Of a stretch of 64,000 bases of DNA, positions 34,421 through 42,556 are shown piece after piece. The notes below the pieces were generated by a model, which saw only the letters and a list, made by a program, of their open reading frames with translations, was not told where the DNA came from and searched no databases. The stretch is from Thermococcus pacificus. GTDB lineage: Archaea > Methanobacteriota_B > Thermococci > Thermococcales > Thermococcaceae. Position numbers and translations under genes: made by a program. Where the stretch lies: NCBI RefSeq assembly GCF_002214485.1, contig NZ_CP015102.1, positions 248,001 to 312,000 of the forward strand. The letters run 5' to 3'. Within the stretch, counting starts at the first letter, position 1. The number at the start of each line of letters is the position of its first letter.

Positions 34421-35035
34421 AAGCCTTCCCGTCCTCTTATATTCCGCGAGCTCCTGTTTCATCTCCTCCAAAAAAGTGCCGTCGATTCCGAACTTCTCCC
34501 TGACACGCCTGGAGATGTAGTTGTCGTTCAGGAAGATCATGGCCATTGCCGAGGTTAGGTTCTTCGGTTTCCTCCAGTTGGCCTTCTCAAAGTCGATGAG
34601 ATAAACGCGCTTCCCGATGATTATGTGCTTCCCACCCTGTATCTGACCGTGGTCGAGGCCCAGCCTGTCGAGCAAAGCAGTCTTCTCGGCTATCTCAAAG
34701 AGATGGCGCTTCTCAAGGTCGGCGTAGAATATTATCTCCCCCTCTGCGAACTCCCTAATGAGGTACTCGAGGCCCTCGAATTTCCCGTAGGCGACCAAGG
34801 GAGGCGTTATCCCAAAGGACTCGATTGCCTTTACTATCTCTGCCTCCCGGGCAAAGTTCTGCCTTGGAGAATCGGGCCTCTGGAGCTTTATTATGACGTT
34901 TTTTTCATCTAACTTTGCCCTGAAGATTAGGCTGGTTGTTCCCTTGGCGTAGGGCCGGATTTCAGCGAATCCGCGTGAGCTCAGGTGGGCGTAAAACCGC
35001 TCCAATTGGGCTTTGCTTATTAAGTGGTCGAACAT
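34388..35035 (-). CDS. Predicted serine/threonine protein kinase (COG2112-like)
   Basis: 215-aa compact kinase-like protein. It shows a glycine-rich-like YAKGTTSLIFRAKL loop, the VIIKLQRP lysine, the HRD-equivalent region LDHGQIQGGKHIII and the metal motif LIDFEKANW in place of DFG. It belongs with the RIO/Bud32-like atypical kinases (COG2112) rather than classical kinases; the substrate is unknown. ATG 35035 is chosen because the longer frame to 35161 overlaps the divergent RAM-domain gene. A TATA-like TATTTAAG lies ~16-25 bp upstream, so the transcript has little or no leader. Confidence 0.75.
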   Translation of the reverse strand: MFDHLISKAQLERFYAHLSSRGFAEIRPYAKGTTSLIFRAKLDEKNVIIKLQRPDSPRQNFAREAEIVKAIESFGITPPLVAYGKFEGLEYLIREFAEGEIIFYADLEKRHLFEIAEKTALLDRLGLDHGQIQGGKHIIIGKRVYLIDFEKANWRKPKNLTSAMAMIFLNDNYISRRVREKFGIDGTFLEEMKQELAEYKRTGRLSGLLALLSCI

Positions 35036-35087
35036 AGGCCTCGATAAACTTAAATACTCCGAAGATAAAATACTTTTGGTGATAGCC

Positions 35088-35315
35088 ATGGTGACGGCTT
35101 TTATTTTGATGGTTACGGCCGCTGGAAAGGAAAGGGAAGTCATGGAGAAGCTTCTGGCCATGCCGGAGGTTAAGGAGGCCTACGTGGTCTATGGAGAGTA
35201 CGACCTTGTAGTTAAGGTTGAGACCGACACGCTCAAGGACCTTGACCAGTTCATCACGGAGAAGATAAGGAAGATGTCCGAGATACAGATGACCTCGACG
35301 ATGATAGCCATCTGA
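35088..35315 (+). CDS. Stand-alone Lrp/AsnC ligand-binding (RAM) domain protein
   Basis: 75-aa protein consisting only of the RAM domain of Lrp-type regulators (TAFILMVTAAGKEREVMEKL, VYGEYDLVVKVE, TSTMIAI) with no DNA-binding helix-turn-helix. Such proteins form oligomeric rings that bind amino acids or modulate full-length Lrp proteins. GGTGATAGCC precedes ATG 35088. The TATA-like CTTAAATACT near 35049-35058 lies between it and the divergent kinase gene, so the two share a promoter region. Confidence 0.88.
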   Translation: MVTAFILMVTAAGKEREVMEKLLAMPEVKEAYVVYGEYDLVVKVETDTLKDLDQFITEKIRKMSEIQMTSTMIAI

Positions 35316-35375
35316 CCCTCTCGTTCTTCTCTTGCTATTCTTCATCTTCAGTGAATGGTTCTCCCGCTAAAGGCA

Positions 35376-36557
35376 TCATAGTTGAACTCCGGAAGTTTCA
35401 GCGTACTCAAATAGATTCGAAACCGCGACTGCTAAGAACGCAATAACTATTACTGGAGCCATCACCCACCACCAGTAACGCCCCATCAACGCACCCTGCT
35501 TGAGGGCCTCTGCGATGTAGGATCCCCAGTTATTACCTGGAATTATGTTGAACAACCCCAGTACTGAGATAAAAGCCATAACCCTTGGGAAGAGCATGGT
35601 GACATAGGGGACCGTGTAACTGAGCACAATAGGGAGGATATGCCTGAACACCACATAACTGTCCGAAGCACCTATGCTTTTACTAGCCGCCATGTATTCC
35701 TTTACCTTTTCATTTTCCACTATGCCACGTATGGAGTTGGAGTACTGGCTGAAAAAGAACAGGGATAAAATTATTCCGATGAGCCAGTCCGGGACCACAA
35801 GTTTTGTGTATGCACCAACACGGGAAATGGCATATATCATGACCAATACAAGGGGAATTGCAGGAATGGAGTTAAAAGCATCCACTATGACCGTCACCGC
35901 ATCGCCCAAAACGTTCCTGTGATAGCCGGAGATTACGCCGAATGGCAGCCCGATGAGAATCACGAACGACACGGTAAGGACTGTTAGTACAACAGTACCC
36001 CACGTGGACTTTACAAAACCAACCCAAAGGTCCCTCCCGTATCCATCAGTGCCGAGCGGACCGTACGCGTTGCCGAATAGTATGGCCCTCCCAGCCTCCA
36101 CCCGGAAAATGTAATCCCCTTTTAGAAGAGTCTCGTTTTCAGAGAGAAAGAGGAGTTGGGTTGGTTGATAGAGAATGAGTGCTGTCTCGCTGAGTCCCAG
36201 CTCTCTGGCAAAGGCCTTAGCCTCGGCAACCAAGGTAGTATTGGAATTGACACTCCCACTTCCTGAAAGTCTGATTGAACGACCATCGGGGCGGGTTATA
36301 ACAAGCGTGGCTTTTGAAAGCACCAAGTTAGTGGGCAATGCTTCCACAGACACCACAATTTCTCCCTGCCCCTCTAATCTGAGTGTCCCCATATCTGCAC
36401 CCGGATGCCATACGGGGAGGGCGTTTTTTGGGTAGTCCTTCCAGTAGAGCCTGTCGTCCCAATGCTCCATGTCTGATGGAGAAACTGAGAAATGTGCACC
36501 CACTAAGAACGCAATGAAGACTGCAATCATAAGAACCCCCTTTCTGTTTATCATCAT
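35376..36557 (-). CDS. ABC transporter permease, DppC/OppC type
   Basis: 393-aa inner-membrane permease with an N-terminal membrane helix, then a large ~140-residue extracytoplasmic part (residues ~30-180), then five C-terminal helices with the EAA-like loop YMAASKSIGASDSYVVFRHI. It would pair with the upstream DppB-type permease (4-nt overlap). No substrate-binding protein or ATPase gene is next to it, so the transporter is incomplete here or uses subunits encoded elsewhere. AT-richer than the housekeeping genes around it. Confidence 0.85.
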   Translation of the reverse strand: MMINRKGVLMIAVFIAFLVGAHFSVSPSDMEHWDDRLYWKDYPKNALPVWHPGADMGTLRLEGQGEIVVSVEALPTNLVLSKATLVITRPDGRSIRLSGSGSVNSNTTLVAEAKAFARELGLSETALILYQPTQLLFLSENETLLKGDYIFRVEAGRAILFGNAYGPLGTDGYGRDLWVGFVKSTWGTVVLTVLTVSFVILIGLPFGVISGYHRNVLGDAVTVIVDAFNSIPAIPLVLVMIYAISRVGAYTKLVVPDWLIGIILSLFFFSQYSNSIRGIVENEKVKEYMAASKSIGASDSYVVFRHILPIVLSYTVPYVTMLFPRVMAFISVLGLFNIIPGNNWGSYIAEALKQGALMGRYWWWVMAPVIVIAFLAVAVSNLFEYAETSGVQL

Positions 36558-37576
36558 ATCCTGCCCCCCCTTGGGTCAAGTTTAGGTTTAATGAACTCGA
36601 TAGATATCGAGATGATAAGGTTCAGCACTATAAAAACCAGAAGGGGAAAGGTAAAGAGACTCGGAATAAAATAGAAGGTCTCAGCCCTGGCTCCCGAAAA
36701 GCTCGAGGCTATCATTTGACCCAGCCCCCCTAATTTGAAGAGGTAATCAACAACAATGACCATGCCCTCAACCTCAATTAAGTGGGAAAACCACACGGAG
36801 AGGGCCGGTACCGAGATCGCTTTAAAGACAGACCGCAAAATCCGGTTTTCGGGAAGTCCCACAGCCCGTTTATAACTGACGTAGGGGCTAAGGATTTCTC
36901 GCCTTAGCAACATATAGAACTCCATAGCAAGACGCCAAAAAGAGATGAGGACAACTGTAAGGACCGGAAATATCATGGCCCTTAGGATAGTCAAAAGTCC
37001 CGCACCGGGGCCGGGGGAGATGAGAATATCATCGGGAAGCGCTGAGTATATGATAATAAGTATGAAAACAACCCCCAACCACCAAACCGGGATACCCGAA
37101 ATTACCCGGGAGAAGATGCTTAAAATGCCTGCTACCCTCTGGCTTCTCAATGCCCAAAAAGCAACCACCACAGAGAGAAGGACTAGAAAAATCTCTGAGA
37201 CGAGAAGAAAAATGAACGTACGCAGAAAGGCTTCCCTCCTTGATATAGCAAAATGCCTATGTTCAATCTTTCTCCACATTTCATCTTTTGGGGGAGCCAA
37301 CGAGGATATCAGTGCATTGAATCCCACGACAACCGTGGGGGCTGCAAGTTCGGGGTGCTTTTTGGGTGCTATATACTTCAAGTAGTAATCACTCGGCTCC
37401 ATGCCTAGCCGGGTGGCGTTTTCATAGAGTTCAAGGTAATCGGGATAATTAAGAAGCTCGTTCCGTGCCTGCTGTTCAAGCCCCGCTTTAACACCGGTTC
37501 CCACCAGAAAAGAGACTAGCACAAGCACCAGTGTAAATCTCACCACGACCCTAAACAGCCCCAGCGAGTTGTGCAA
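36554..37576 (-). CDS. ABC transporter permease, DppB/OppB type, TTG start
   Basis: 340-aa permease: N-terminal helix, extracytoplasmic segment (~residues 30-115), then about five helices with SGIPVWWLGVVFILIIIYS and the EAA-like loop YKRAVGLPENRILRSVFKA, ending before the DppC-type gene. The start is an unusual TTG (37574-37576) with a strong GGGGGTGGTGAA just before it; this ribosome site overlaps the end of the 66-codon gene upstream, so the genes are coupled. Confidence 0.82.
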   Translation of the reverse strand: MHNSLGLFRVVVRFTLVLVLVSFLVGTGVKAGLEQQARNELLNYPDYLELYENATRLGMEPSDYYLKYIAPKKHPELAAPTVVVGFNALISSLAPPKDEMWRKIEHRHFAISRREAFLRTFIFLLVSEIFLVLLSVVVAFWALRSQRVAGILSIFSRVISGIPVWWLGVVFILIIIYSALPDDILISPGPGAGLLTILRAMIFPVLTVVLISFWRLAMEFYMLLRREILSPYVSYKRAVGLPENRILRSVFKAISVPALSVWFSHLIEVEGMVIVVDYLFKLGGLGQMIASSFSGARAETFYFIPSLFTFPLLVFIVLNLIISISIEFIKPKLDPRGGRI

Positions 37577-37577
37577 T

Positions 37578-37778
37578 TCACCACCCCCAACAAAAAGTGA
37601 GTTCCGTTACAAAACGCTCCCTGGCATCCTCCCAGCCCAATTCCGCCACAAACCTGCAGAAGTCGTAGGTTTTCTTATCGACCTCAAGTAGGGTTCCTGT
37701 AGGTGGATGCAAAACAAAAAACTTGCCATCTACTTCGAAATTATATAACTCGGGCTTTAGTGTGTTATACCCCTCCAC
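37578..37778 (-). CDS. 66-residue protein resembling a PqqD/RRE-like domain or maturase N-terminus
   Basis: Small protein with LYNFEVDGKFFVLHPPTGTL, then LEVDKKTYDFCRFVAELGWE and ending ELTFCWGW. The pattern 'DGKxFVLxPxTGxLxEVD' resembles PqqD-type peptide-recognition domains and the N-termini of radical SAM peptide maturases, but no maturase follows. Either it is a free-standing recognition protein or the leftover start of a lost maturase. It sits 1 bp before the TTG of the DppB-type gene. No clear ribosome site upstream. Confidence 0.5.
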   Translation of the reverse strand: MEGYNTLKPELYNFEVDGKFFVLHPPTGTLLEVDKKTYDFCRFVAELGWEDARERFVTELTFCWGW

Positions 37779-37872
37779 ATTCTATCATCGAATAATGAAT
37801 ACCATTAAAGTCTATAAATCTTTTGGCAAAGTTAAGTAAAACTAGGTTATAAACTAAACGCCAATTGAAAAT

Positions 37873-38189
37873 TTAACTGCCAAACAGAATCAGAAACACA
37901 TCCTCTAAAGAGAGGTTCTCAACCCGCGCACTCAACACTTTGCTGGGGAAACCCAGAGAGGATTATGTTGTGTACGATGAAGCCTATCAGAAAGAACTGG
38001 AGAAAGGAGTCCGTGCCGTACTGCTCGATGTTCGCGTTTATGGTCACCAAGCCGGCGAATATGCCCATCACAGCAACCGGTATTACAAGGCCTATTAGAT
38101 AGCTGACAACATCCCAGCGGTAGCTGAAAAACCTCCCTCCAAACATTGAAGAACTCGCGGACTATTCTAGCACTGCCCGTCATTTCCAT
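37873..38189 (-). pseudogene. Collapsed ABC-2 exporter: permease start fused to ATPase end
   Basis: Minus strand, three frames in succession. MEMTGSARIVREFFNVW from 38189; after a frameshift, FFSYRWDVVSYLIGLVIPVA and QYGTDSFLQFFLIGFIVHN, typical of an ABC-2 permease N-terminal half; then, in a third frame, KVLSARVENLSLEDVFLILF followed by GS and a stop at 37873. SLEDVFLxL is the classic C-terminal signature of exporter ABC ATPases. An internal deletion has therefore joined the permease start to the end of a following ATPase gene. Confidence 0.65.
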
Positions 38190-38226
38190 CGGACAAAGTT
38201 AGAAAAGAGATTTAAAAGAGTTGTTC

Positions 38227-38901
38227 TCACTTGTTCATCATGAGCCTTATCCTCTCGGCCGCATCTTTTGCCTTGTCCGAGATGTTGCTGAGCGTTCTCG
38301 CCACGTTGAGGATACAAATACCATCTCCCCAGCTCATTTCGTCCGCCATCTCGAAGACTTTCTGCATCAGCTTCGTGTCAAGCCCGTCTATTTTGCTCTC
38401 AACGCCCTCTATCTCGTGGATTATCTCGTACTCGGCCTTTATCTCGTTCTCAGAGAAGCCGCTCTCTATAACGCGGTCCATCTGGACTATCGCCTTGTGG
38501 ACGAGCTTTGCTGCCTTTATGCTCTCAGCTCCCATCTGGATTATTATCTCCTTGATCTCAGCCGGAATCGTGCCGGGCTTCTTCACGAGAAGCCACTTCG
38601 CGGTGTCTTCGGCGGCGTCGGCCACCTTGTCCTGCATGTGGAGGTATATGAGGACGTCCTCTCTAGCTACGGCCATCATGAGCTTTGAGCTGAGCGAGTC
38701 GCGGATTTCCTCCTTTATCCTGTCGGCAACGTCTTCAAGCCTGTCTACCTCGACTGCTAACCTCTTCATCTCCTCGTAGTCTCCCCTCTCCCACGCCTGG
38801 AGGGCCCTCTCGAGGGTCTCAACAGTGTTGAGTACGACCTCGGAGTGCTTTATGAGAGGCTTGAAGGGGCTCTTTGCGAAGAGCTTTGTCCAGACCTGCA
38901 T
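38227..38901 (-). CDS. PhoU-like DUF47 (TIGR00153-type) protein
   Basis: 224-aa all-helical protein of the DUF47/PhoU-like family (LFAKSPFKPLIKHSEVVLN, KLMMAVAREDVLIYLHMQDK, ESKIDGLDTKLMQKVFE). Such proteins are encoded next to PiT phosphate transporters and are thought to control them. Here the gene begins 4 bp after the pit stop codon, clearly in one operon. Start ATG 38901 has GGGGTGATATC upstream. Confidence 0.92.
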   Translation of the reverse strand: MQVWTKLFAKSPFKPLIKHSEVVLNTVETLERALQAWERGDYEEMKRLAVEVDRLEDVADRIKEEIRDSLSSKLMMAVAREDVLIYLHMQDKVADAAEDTAKWLLVKKPGTIPAEIKEIIIQMGAESIKAAKLVHKAIVQMDRVIESGFSENEIKAEYEIIHEIEGVESKIDGLDTKLMQKVFEMADEMSWGDGICILNVARTLSNISDKAKDAAERIRLMMNK

Positions 38902-38905
38902 GATA

Positions 38906-40150
38906 TCACCCCACGAGCATCAGGATTTTGAATATGGCCGCGCTGATCAAAGCGGCGACCGGAACGGTAACGAACCAGGAGATTATTATATCCCTAACGA
39001 TGTCCTTGTTTATTGCCTTTACTCCCCTGGCGAGGCCGACGCCTATAACCGCCCCAACGACGACGTGAGTTGTGGATATTGGAAGGCCGAGCCAGCTTGA
39101 GACGAGAACGACGGTCGCGGCCGAGAACTGTATTGTGAATCCCCTCGTGTTGGTCAGTTCGGTTATCTTTTTCCCGACGGTCTCCATAACCTTGTACCCG
39201 TAGGTGGCCACGCCAATGGTTATTCCAAGACCTCCCATCGCCAGTATCCATCTGGGAACCGGCACCTGCATTCCACTGAGGCCCATAGTGGCGACGGCGT
39301 AGACGGCCGCCACCGGCCCTATCGCATTCGCAACGTCGTTGGAACCGTGTGCCAGGGCAACGTAGCTTGAAGTCACGAGCTGGGCTTTCTTAAAGATGCT
39401 CTCGACGTTTATGAGGGGGTCTGCACTCCTGAAGCGGAGCCTTATCAGGAGGTATGTCACGATGAAGGTAACAACGCCCGCGGGGAGGCCGTACATCATC
39501 ACGCCCGTCTTGAGGTCGCCCCCGTGGAGGACTTTGATGTAGAACATCGTTCCTATCACGACGAAAGCCAGGCCTATCCAGAACGGAGACCAGATGCGGG
39601 CATTCCTAACCGGGTCTTTGGTTTCAAAAATGCTCCTCGTCATGGCTTTGAATACGAGGAACGCCATAAAGGCTCCGATAATGGGGGAGAGGATCCAGCT
39701 CAGGACAACCTGACCCATCTTGCCCCAGTTGACTATCGCTGTTCCAGCGTAGACGATTCCGTAGCCGACTATTCCCCCGATGATTGAATGGGTCGTCGAG
39801 ACCGGAAGTCCGAACTTGGTCGCTATAACCAGCCATAGTGTAGCAGCCAAGAGAGCCGCCATGGAGCCGTAGATGAGAACGTTCGGGTCGGTTATCATCG
39901 TTGGGTTGAGGATTCCCTTTCTTATTGTCTCTGTAACGCTCTTTCCGAAGAAGTAGGCACCCGTGAATTCAAGAAGTCCAGCTATGACGACGGCCTGTTT
40001 CGGCGTTATCGCCTTCGCCCCAACGGCGGTGCTCATTGAATTGGCCGCGTCGTTGGCGCCTATCGCCCAAGCCATGGCAAAACCAAGGACTATCGTTATC
40101 AGCAGCCATGGGTCCATCCCGCTCACCGGAACTGGGATAAAAACCGCCAT
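38906..40150 (-). CDS. pit: PiT-family inorganic phosphate transporter
   Basis: 414-aa membrane transporter with about 11 helices, taking up phosphate with H+ or Na+. The duplicated PiT signature is clear: GANDAANSMSTAVGAKAI in the N-terminal half, and GSNDVANAIGPVAAVYAV with LPISTTHVVVGAV in the C-terminal half. The DUF47 protein follows on the same strand. Unlike bacterial pitA-pitB arrangements no other phosphate gene is near. Confidence 0.95.
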   Translation of the reverse strand: MAVFIPVPVSGMDPWLLITIVLGFAMAWAIGANDAANSMSTAVGAKAITPKQAVVIAGLLEFTGAYFFGKSVTETIRKGILNPTMITDPNVLIYGSMAALLAATLWLVIATKFGLPVSTTHSIIGGIVGYGIVYAGTAIVNWGKMGQVVLSWILSPIIGAFMAFLVFKAMTRSIFETKDPVRNARIWSPFWIGLAFVVIGTMFYIKVLHGGDLKTGVMMYGLPAGVVTFIVTYLLIRLRFRSADPLINVESIFKKAQLVTSSYVALAHGSNDVANAIGPVAAVYAVATMGLSGMQVPVPRWILAMGGLGITIGVATYGYKVMETVGKKITELTNTRGFTIQFSAATVVLVSSWLGLPISTTHVVVGAVIGVGLARGVKAINKDIVRDIIISWFVTVPVAALISAAIFKILMLVG

Positions 40151-40225
40151 ATAAATGCCTTGCCGCAGTAGAATATAGTTGGGTGGGCATCACTATATAG
40201 GGCTAAATAGAAAATAAAGGAAGGT

Positions 40226-41860
40226 TCAGGGTTCGACTTTAACCGGCTCGACCGAGACCGTGCCGTTCGCGGCCATGTCGAGCCTCACGTAGTGGTAGAA
40301 ACCGCCCTGGTCGGGCGGTGCGTATAGCGGGGCTCCACCGCCGCCAGTTATGAGCATCTGGACGCCGTCCTCCTTTCCGTACCAGTAGATGTGGATGTGG
40401 CTGAAGATCCCGAAGGCGTTGTAGGCTTTCATCGTCTCCAGAAGCCTCTTGGCGTCCTCCGGCTTCATCGCGTGATCCCCGTTGGGTCTTGGGTCAATCG
40501 GCGGGGCGTGGAGAACCAGAACAGGCCGCTCACCCCTCTCAGCTGCCAGATTCATCTGATCCTCAAGCCACTTGAAGGTCTCGTCGCTGAGGCCGTAGTT
40601 GTCCTCAACATCGTTGATGATTATGTAGCGGTAGTTCCCGAAGGAGAAGGCGTAGTTGTCCGGGCCGAAGAGCATGTGGAAGACGTTTATTCCCTCGCCG
40701 CGGTACTCGTGGTTGCCTGGAGCGACGAAGATCGGCTTGTTCCACTTCCACTCCTTGAGCAGGGCCGCCCATTCGTCGACCCTTCCTGTGTATACCAGGT
40801 CACCTCCATCGATTATGAAAACTCCCTCGTCATTGTTGATCTCATCGCGTATCTTCAGGAACACCTCGGGCGGCTTCGTTCCACTGCCGGGCCTGTGGTC
40901 GCCGAGGGCGATTATCCTGTAGGAGCTCACGTTCTTCGGGACTATGTTCACCTCATCGGAGGAGCTTACGACCTTCACCTCAGTTCCGCCCATGTCCACT
41001 GACTTGACCTTTCCGGATACCTCAACGTAGTTGGGGTTGATGTTCTCGACAACGTAGGTGAGCTCTTTGTTCTTCGGGTTCTTCACTCTTATGCTCACAT
41101 TGAACCCGAGGGCGTGGATGTAGACGGTTGAGCCGTTTACGAGCCTTATGAAGCCCCCGCTAACGGTAACGTTCTCCCCCTCCACAACCCTCCAGTAGTA
41201 GATGAATGGCTCCATGGCCTTGAAAGAGGTGAGGTACCAGCTCTCGCTCTCGTCAGGGATTCCGTCCCAGTCGTTGTCTCCTATGACCTTCAGGACAGCT
41301 CCCTCGAAATCGCTGCTCCTTACGATGTCGTCCACATTGACTTTTGCACCCTCTCTCAGCCTCATCGCGTACTCAAGGGCCGCTCCAGCCCCTGCCTTGC
41401 TCGTCCCGGTGAAGACGAAGTGGGCCTTGCCGTTATCGTTGAAAGCTGCCATAACGCCCTTGTCCGGCCCGACGAACTTGAGTCCGAACTTGTAAATGAT
41501 GTAGCCGAAGTAGTCGTTGACGGTTATCAGAATCGGCTTTCCCCTTAGGACTGTCCTGGCGTCCTTCGGGGAGAGGATGGCTATCCCGCCGTCGTACTGG
41601 CTCGCGGGAAGGATCTGCGCATCGGGGAAATAGTGCTTCGCCAGGTCTTCGTAGCCCTCGCTGACGTAGACCTTCGACGTGTCGGCGAGCTCAGACCACT
41701 TCGCGAGAACCTGTCCCTTCCCGTAAGAGCCGAAGTCAATGCCTCCGGAAGCAGGGGATGAGGTTGGGGTAGTTGTTCCCGTCGTGGAGTTCCCACCACT
41801 TATGCATCCCGCGGCAAGGATTATGAAAACAAGAAGAAATGCAGCGGCAACCTTTCTCAT
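40226..41860 (-). CDS. Secreted metallophosphoesterase lipoprotein
   Basis: 544-aa protein. N-terminal signal peptide with a lipobox (ILAAGC, Cys ~19) and a Ser/Thr/Gly-rich linker predict an extracellular lipid-anchored protein. The middle holds a ~200-residue beta-rich part; the C-terminal half is a calcineurin-like phosphoesterase with GDHR, IIDGGDLVYTG, APGNHEY, LVLHAPP and FSHIHIYW metal-ligand motifs. The ATG at 41860 follows AGGTGAACCCA; the longer GTG start is less likely. Probably scavenges phosphate, fitting the pit operon next door. Confidence 0.88.
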   Translation of the reverse strand: MRKVAAAFLLVFIILAAGCISGGNSTTGTTTPTSSPASGGIDFGSYGKGQVLAKWSELADTSKVYVSEGYEDLAKHYFPDAQILPASQYDGGIAILSPKDARTVLRGKPILITVNDYFGYIIYKFGLKFVGPDKGVMAAFNDNGKAHFVFTGTSKAGAGAALEYAMRLREGAKVNVDDIVRSSDFEGAVLKVIGDNDWDGIPDESESWYLTSFKAMEPFIYYWRVVEGENVTVSGGFIRLVNGSTVYIHALGFNVSIRVKNPKNKELTYVVENINPNYVEVSGKVKSVDMGGTEVKVVSSSDEVNIVPKNVSSYRIIALGDHRPGSGTKPPEVFLKIRDEINNDEGVFIIDGGDLVYTGRVDEWAALLKEWKWNKPIFVAPGNHEYRGEGINVFHMLFGPDNYAFSFGNYRYIIINDVEDNYGLSDETFKWLEDQMNLAAERGERPVLVLHAPPIDPRPNGDHAMKPEDAKRLLETMKAYNAFGIFSHIHIYWYGKEDGVQMLITGGGGAPLYAPPDQGGFYHYVRLDMAANGTVSVEPVKVEP

Positions 41861-41962
41861 TGGGTTCACCTAAAAAACGTCGGGAGAGGTGCTTAAAGCC
41901 CTTTTGATTTGGGTTTCCACCAAGCTTAAATATCCATTCACCCAAGTGGTTCCGGTGGTACC

Positions 41963-42319
41963 ATGTTCGTCGGACACTACAAGGATGTCCCTGAGAAGGA
42001 CACCGGTTTTGAGGGAGTAACCATCCGCTGGCTCGTTTCTCCGAAGCTCGGGGCGAAGAACTTCGCCATGCGCTACTTCGTCCTCAAGAAGGGCGCCGAG
42101 ATACCCATGCACCAGCACGACTGGGAGCACGAGATATTCATCGTCAGGGGAGAGGGAATAATAACCGGGGGAGACAAAGAGGTCCACGTTAAAGCCGGGA
42201 ACTTCCTCTACGTCCCGCCCAACGAACCTCACGGCTACAAGGCCACCGGGGAAACGCTGGAGTTCCTCTGCATAATCCCCGCCAAGAAGGAGGCCATCCC
42301 CGAGGACGAATGGGCCTAG
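41963..42319 (+). CDS. Cupin-fold protein
   Basis: 118-aa single-domain cupin. Motif 1 PMHQHDWEHEIFIVRGEG provides H50, H52 and E57 and motif 2 PPNEPHGYK gives H90, the usual metal ligands. The rest forms the beta-barrel. No enzyme specificity can be read. TATA-like CTTAAATATCC lies ~35 bp upstream; GGTGGTACC precedes the ATG. An IS605-like end remnant lies ~90 bp downstream. Confidence 0.88.
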   Translation: MFVGHYKDVPEKDTGFEGVTIRWLVSPKLGAKNFAMRYFVLKKGAEIPMHQHDWEHEIFIVRGEGIITGGDKEVHVKAGNFLYVPPNEPHGYKATGETLEFLCIIPAKKEAIPEDEWA

Positions 42320-42407
42320 CGTCTGTGGTAGTAGACTTTTATCTTCTTTCTTCTAACTGCCAGAGGCCGGCGAGGTTATCACGATACTACTGGATCCACC
42401 CGGAGCT

Positions 42408-42460
42408 TTACTTTTTTCTTCTGAAAGCCTCACCCTTTAGGGCGGGGAGGATGTCAGTGA
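42408..42460 (+). mobile_element. Second IS200/IS605-like right-end remnant
   Basis: Plus-strand copy of the element at 4112-4164 (there on the minus strand), sharing TTACTTTTTTCTTCTGAAAG, then CCTCACCCTTTAGGGCGGGG and AGGATGTCAGTGA, with about three mismatches over 53 bp. In one frame it reads KASPFRAGRMSVSLLV and stop, like a TnpB C-terminus. There is no tnpB body. The gap 42320-42556 holds nothing else I recognise. Confidence 0.6.
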
Positions 42461-42556
42461 GCCTGTTAGTGTGACGGTGTATTGAAAGTCGGAAACGACG
42501 TGAAGAGAATGATTAGGGGCAATAAAAGGCTGAGAGAGACCACAAAAAACGGTGCC

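Noticed and set aside
35316-35400. Possible box C/D RNA on the minus strand after the DppC-type permease
   Set aside because: A C-like box and one CTGA are present, but guide spacing is too long (about 22 nt) and no second D box exists.
42365-42395. TGM-like TATCACGATACTACTGG near the IS605-like remnant
   Set aside because: Only the first half-site matches; the second half (CTACTGG) does not fit GTGATA.
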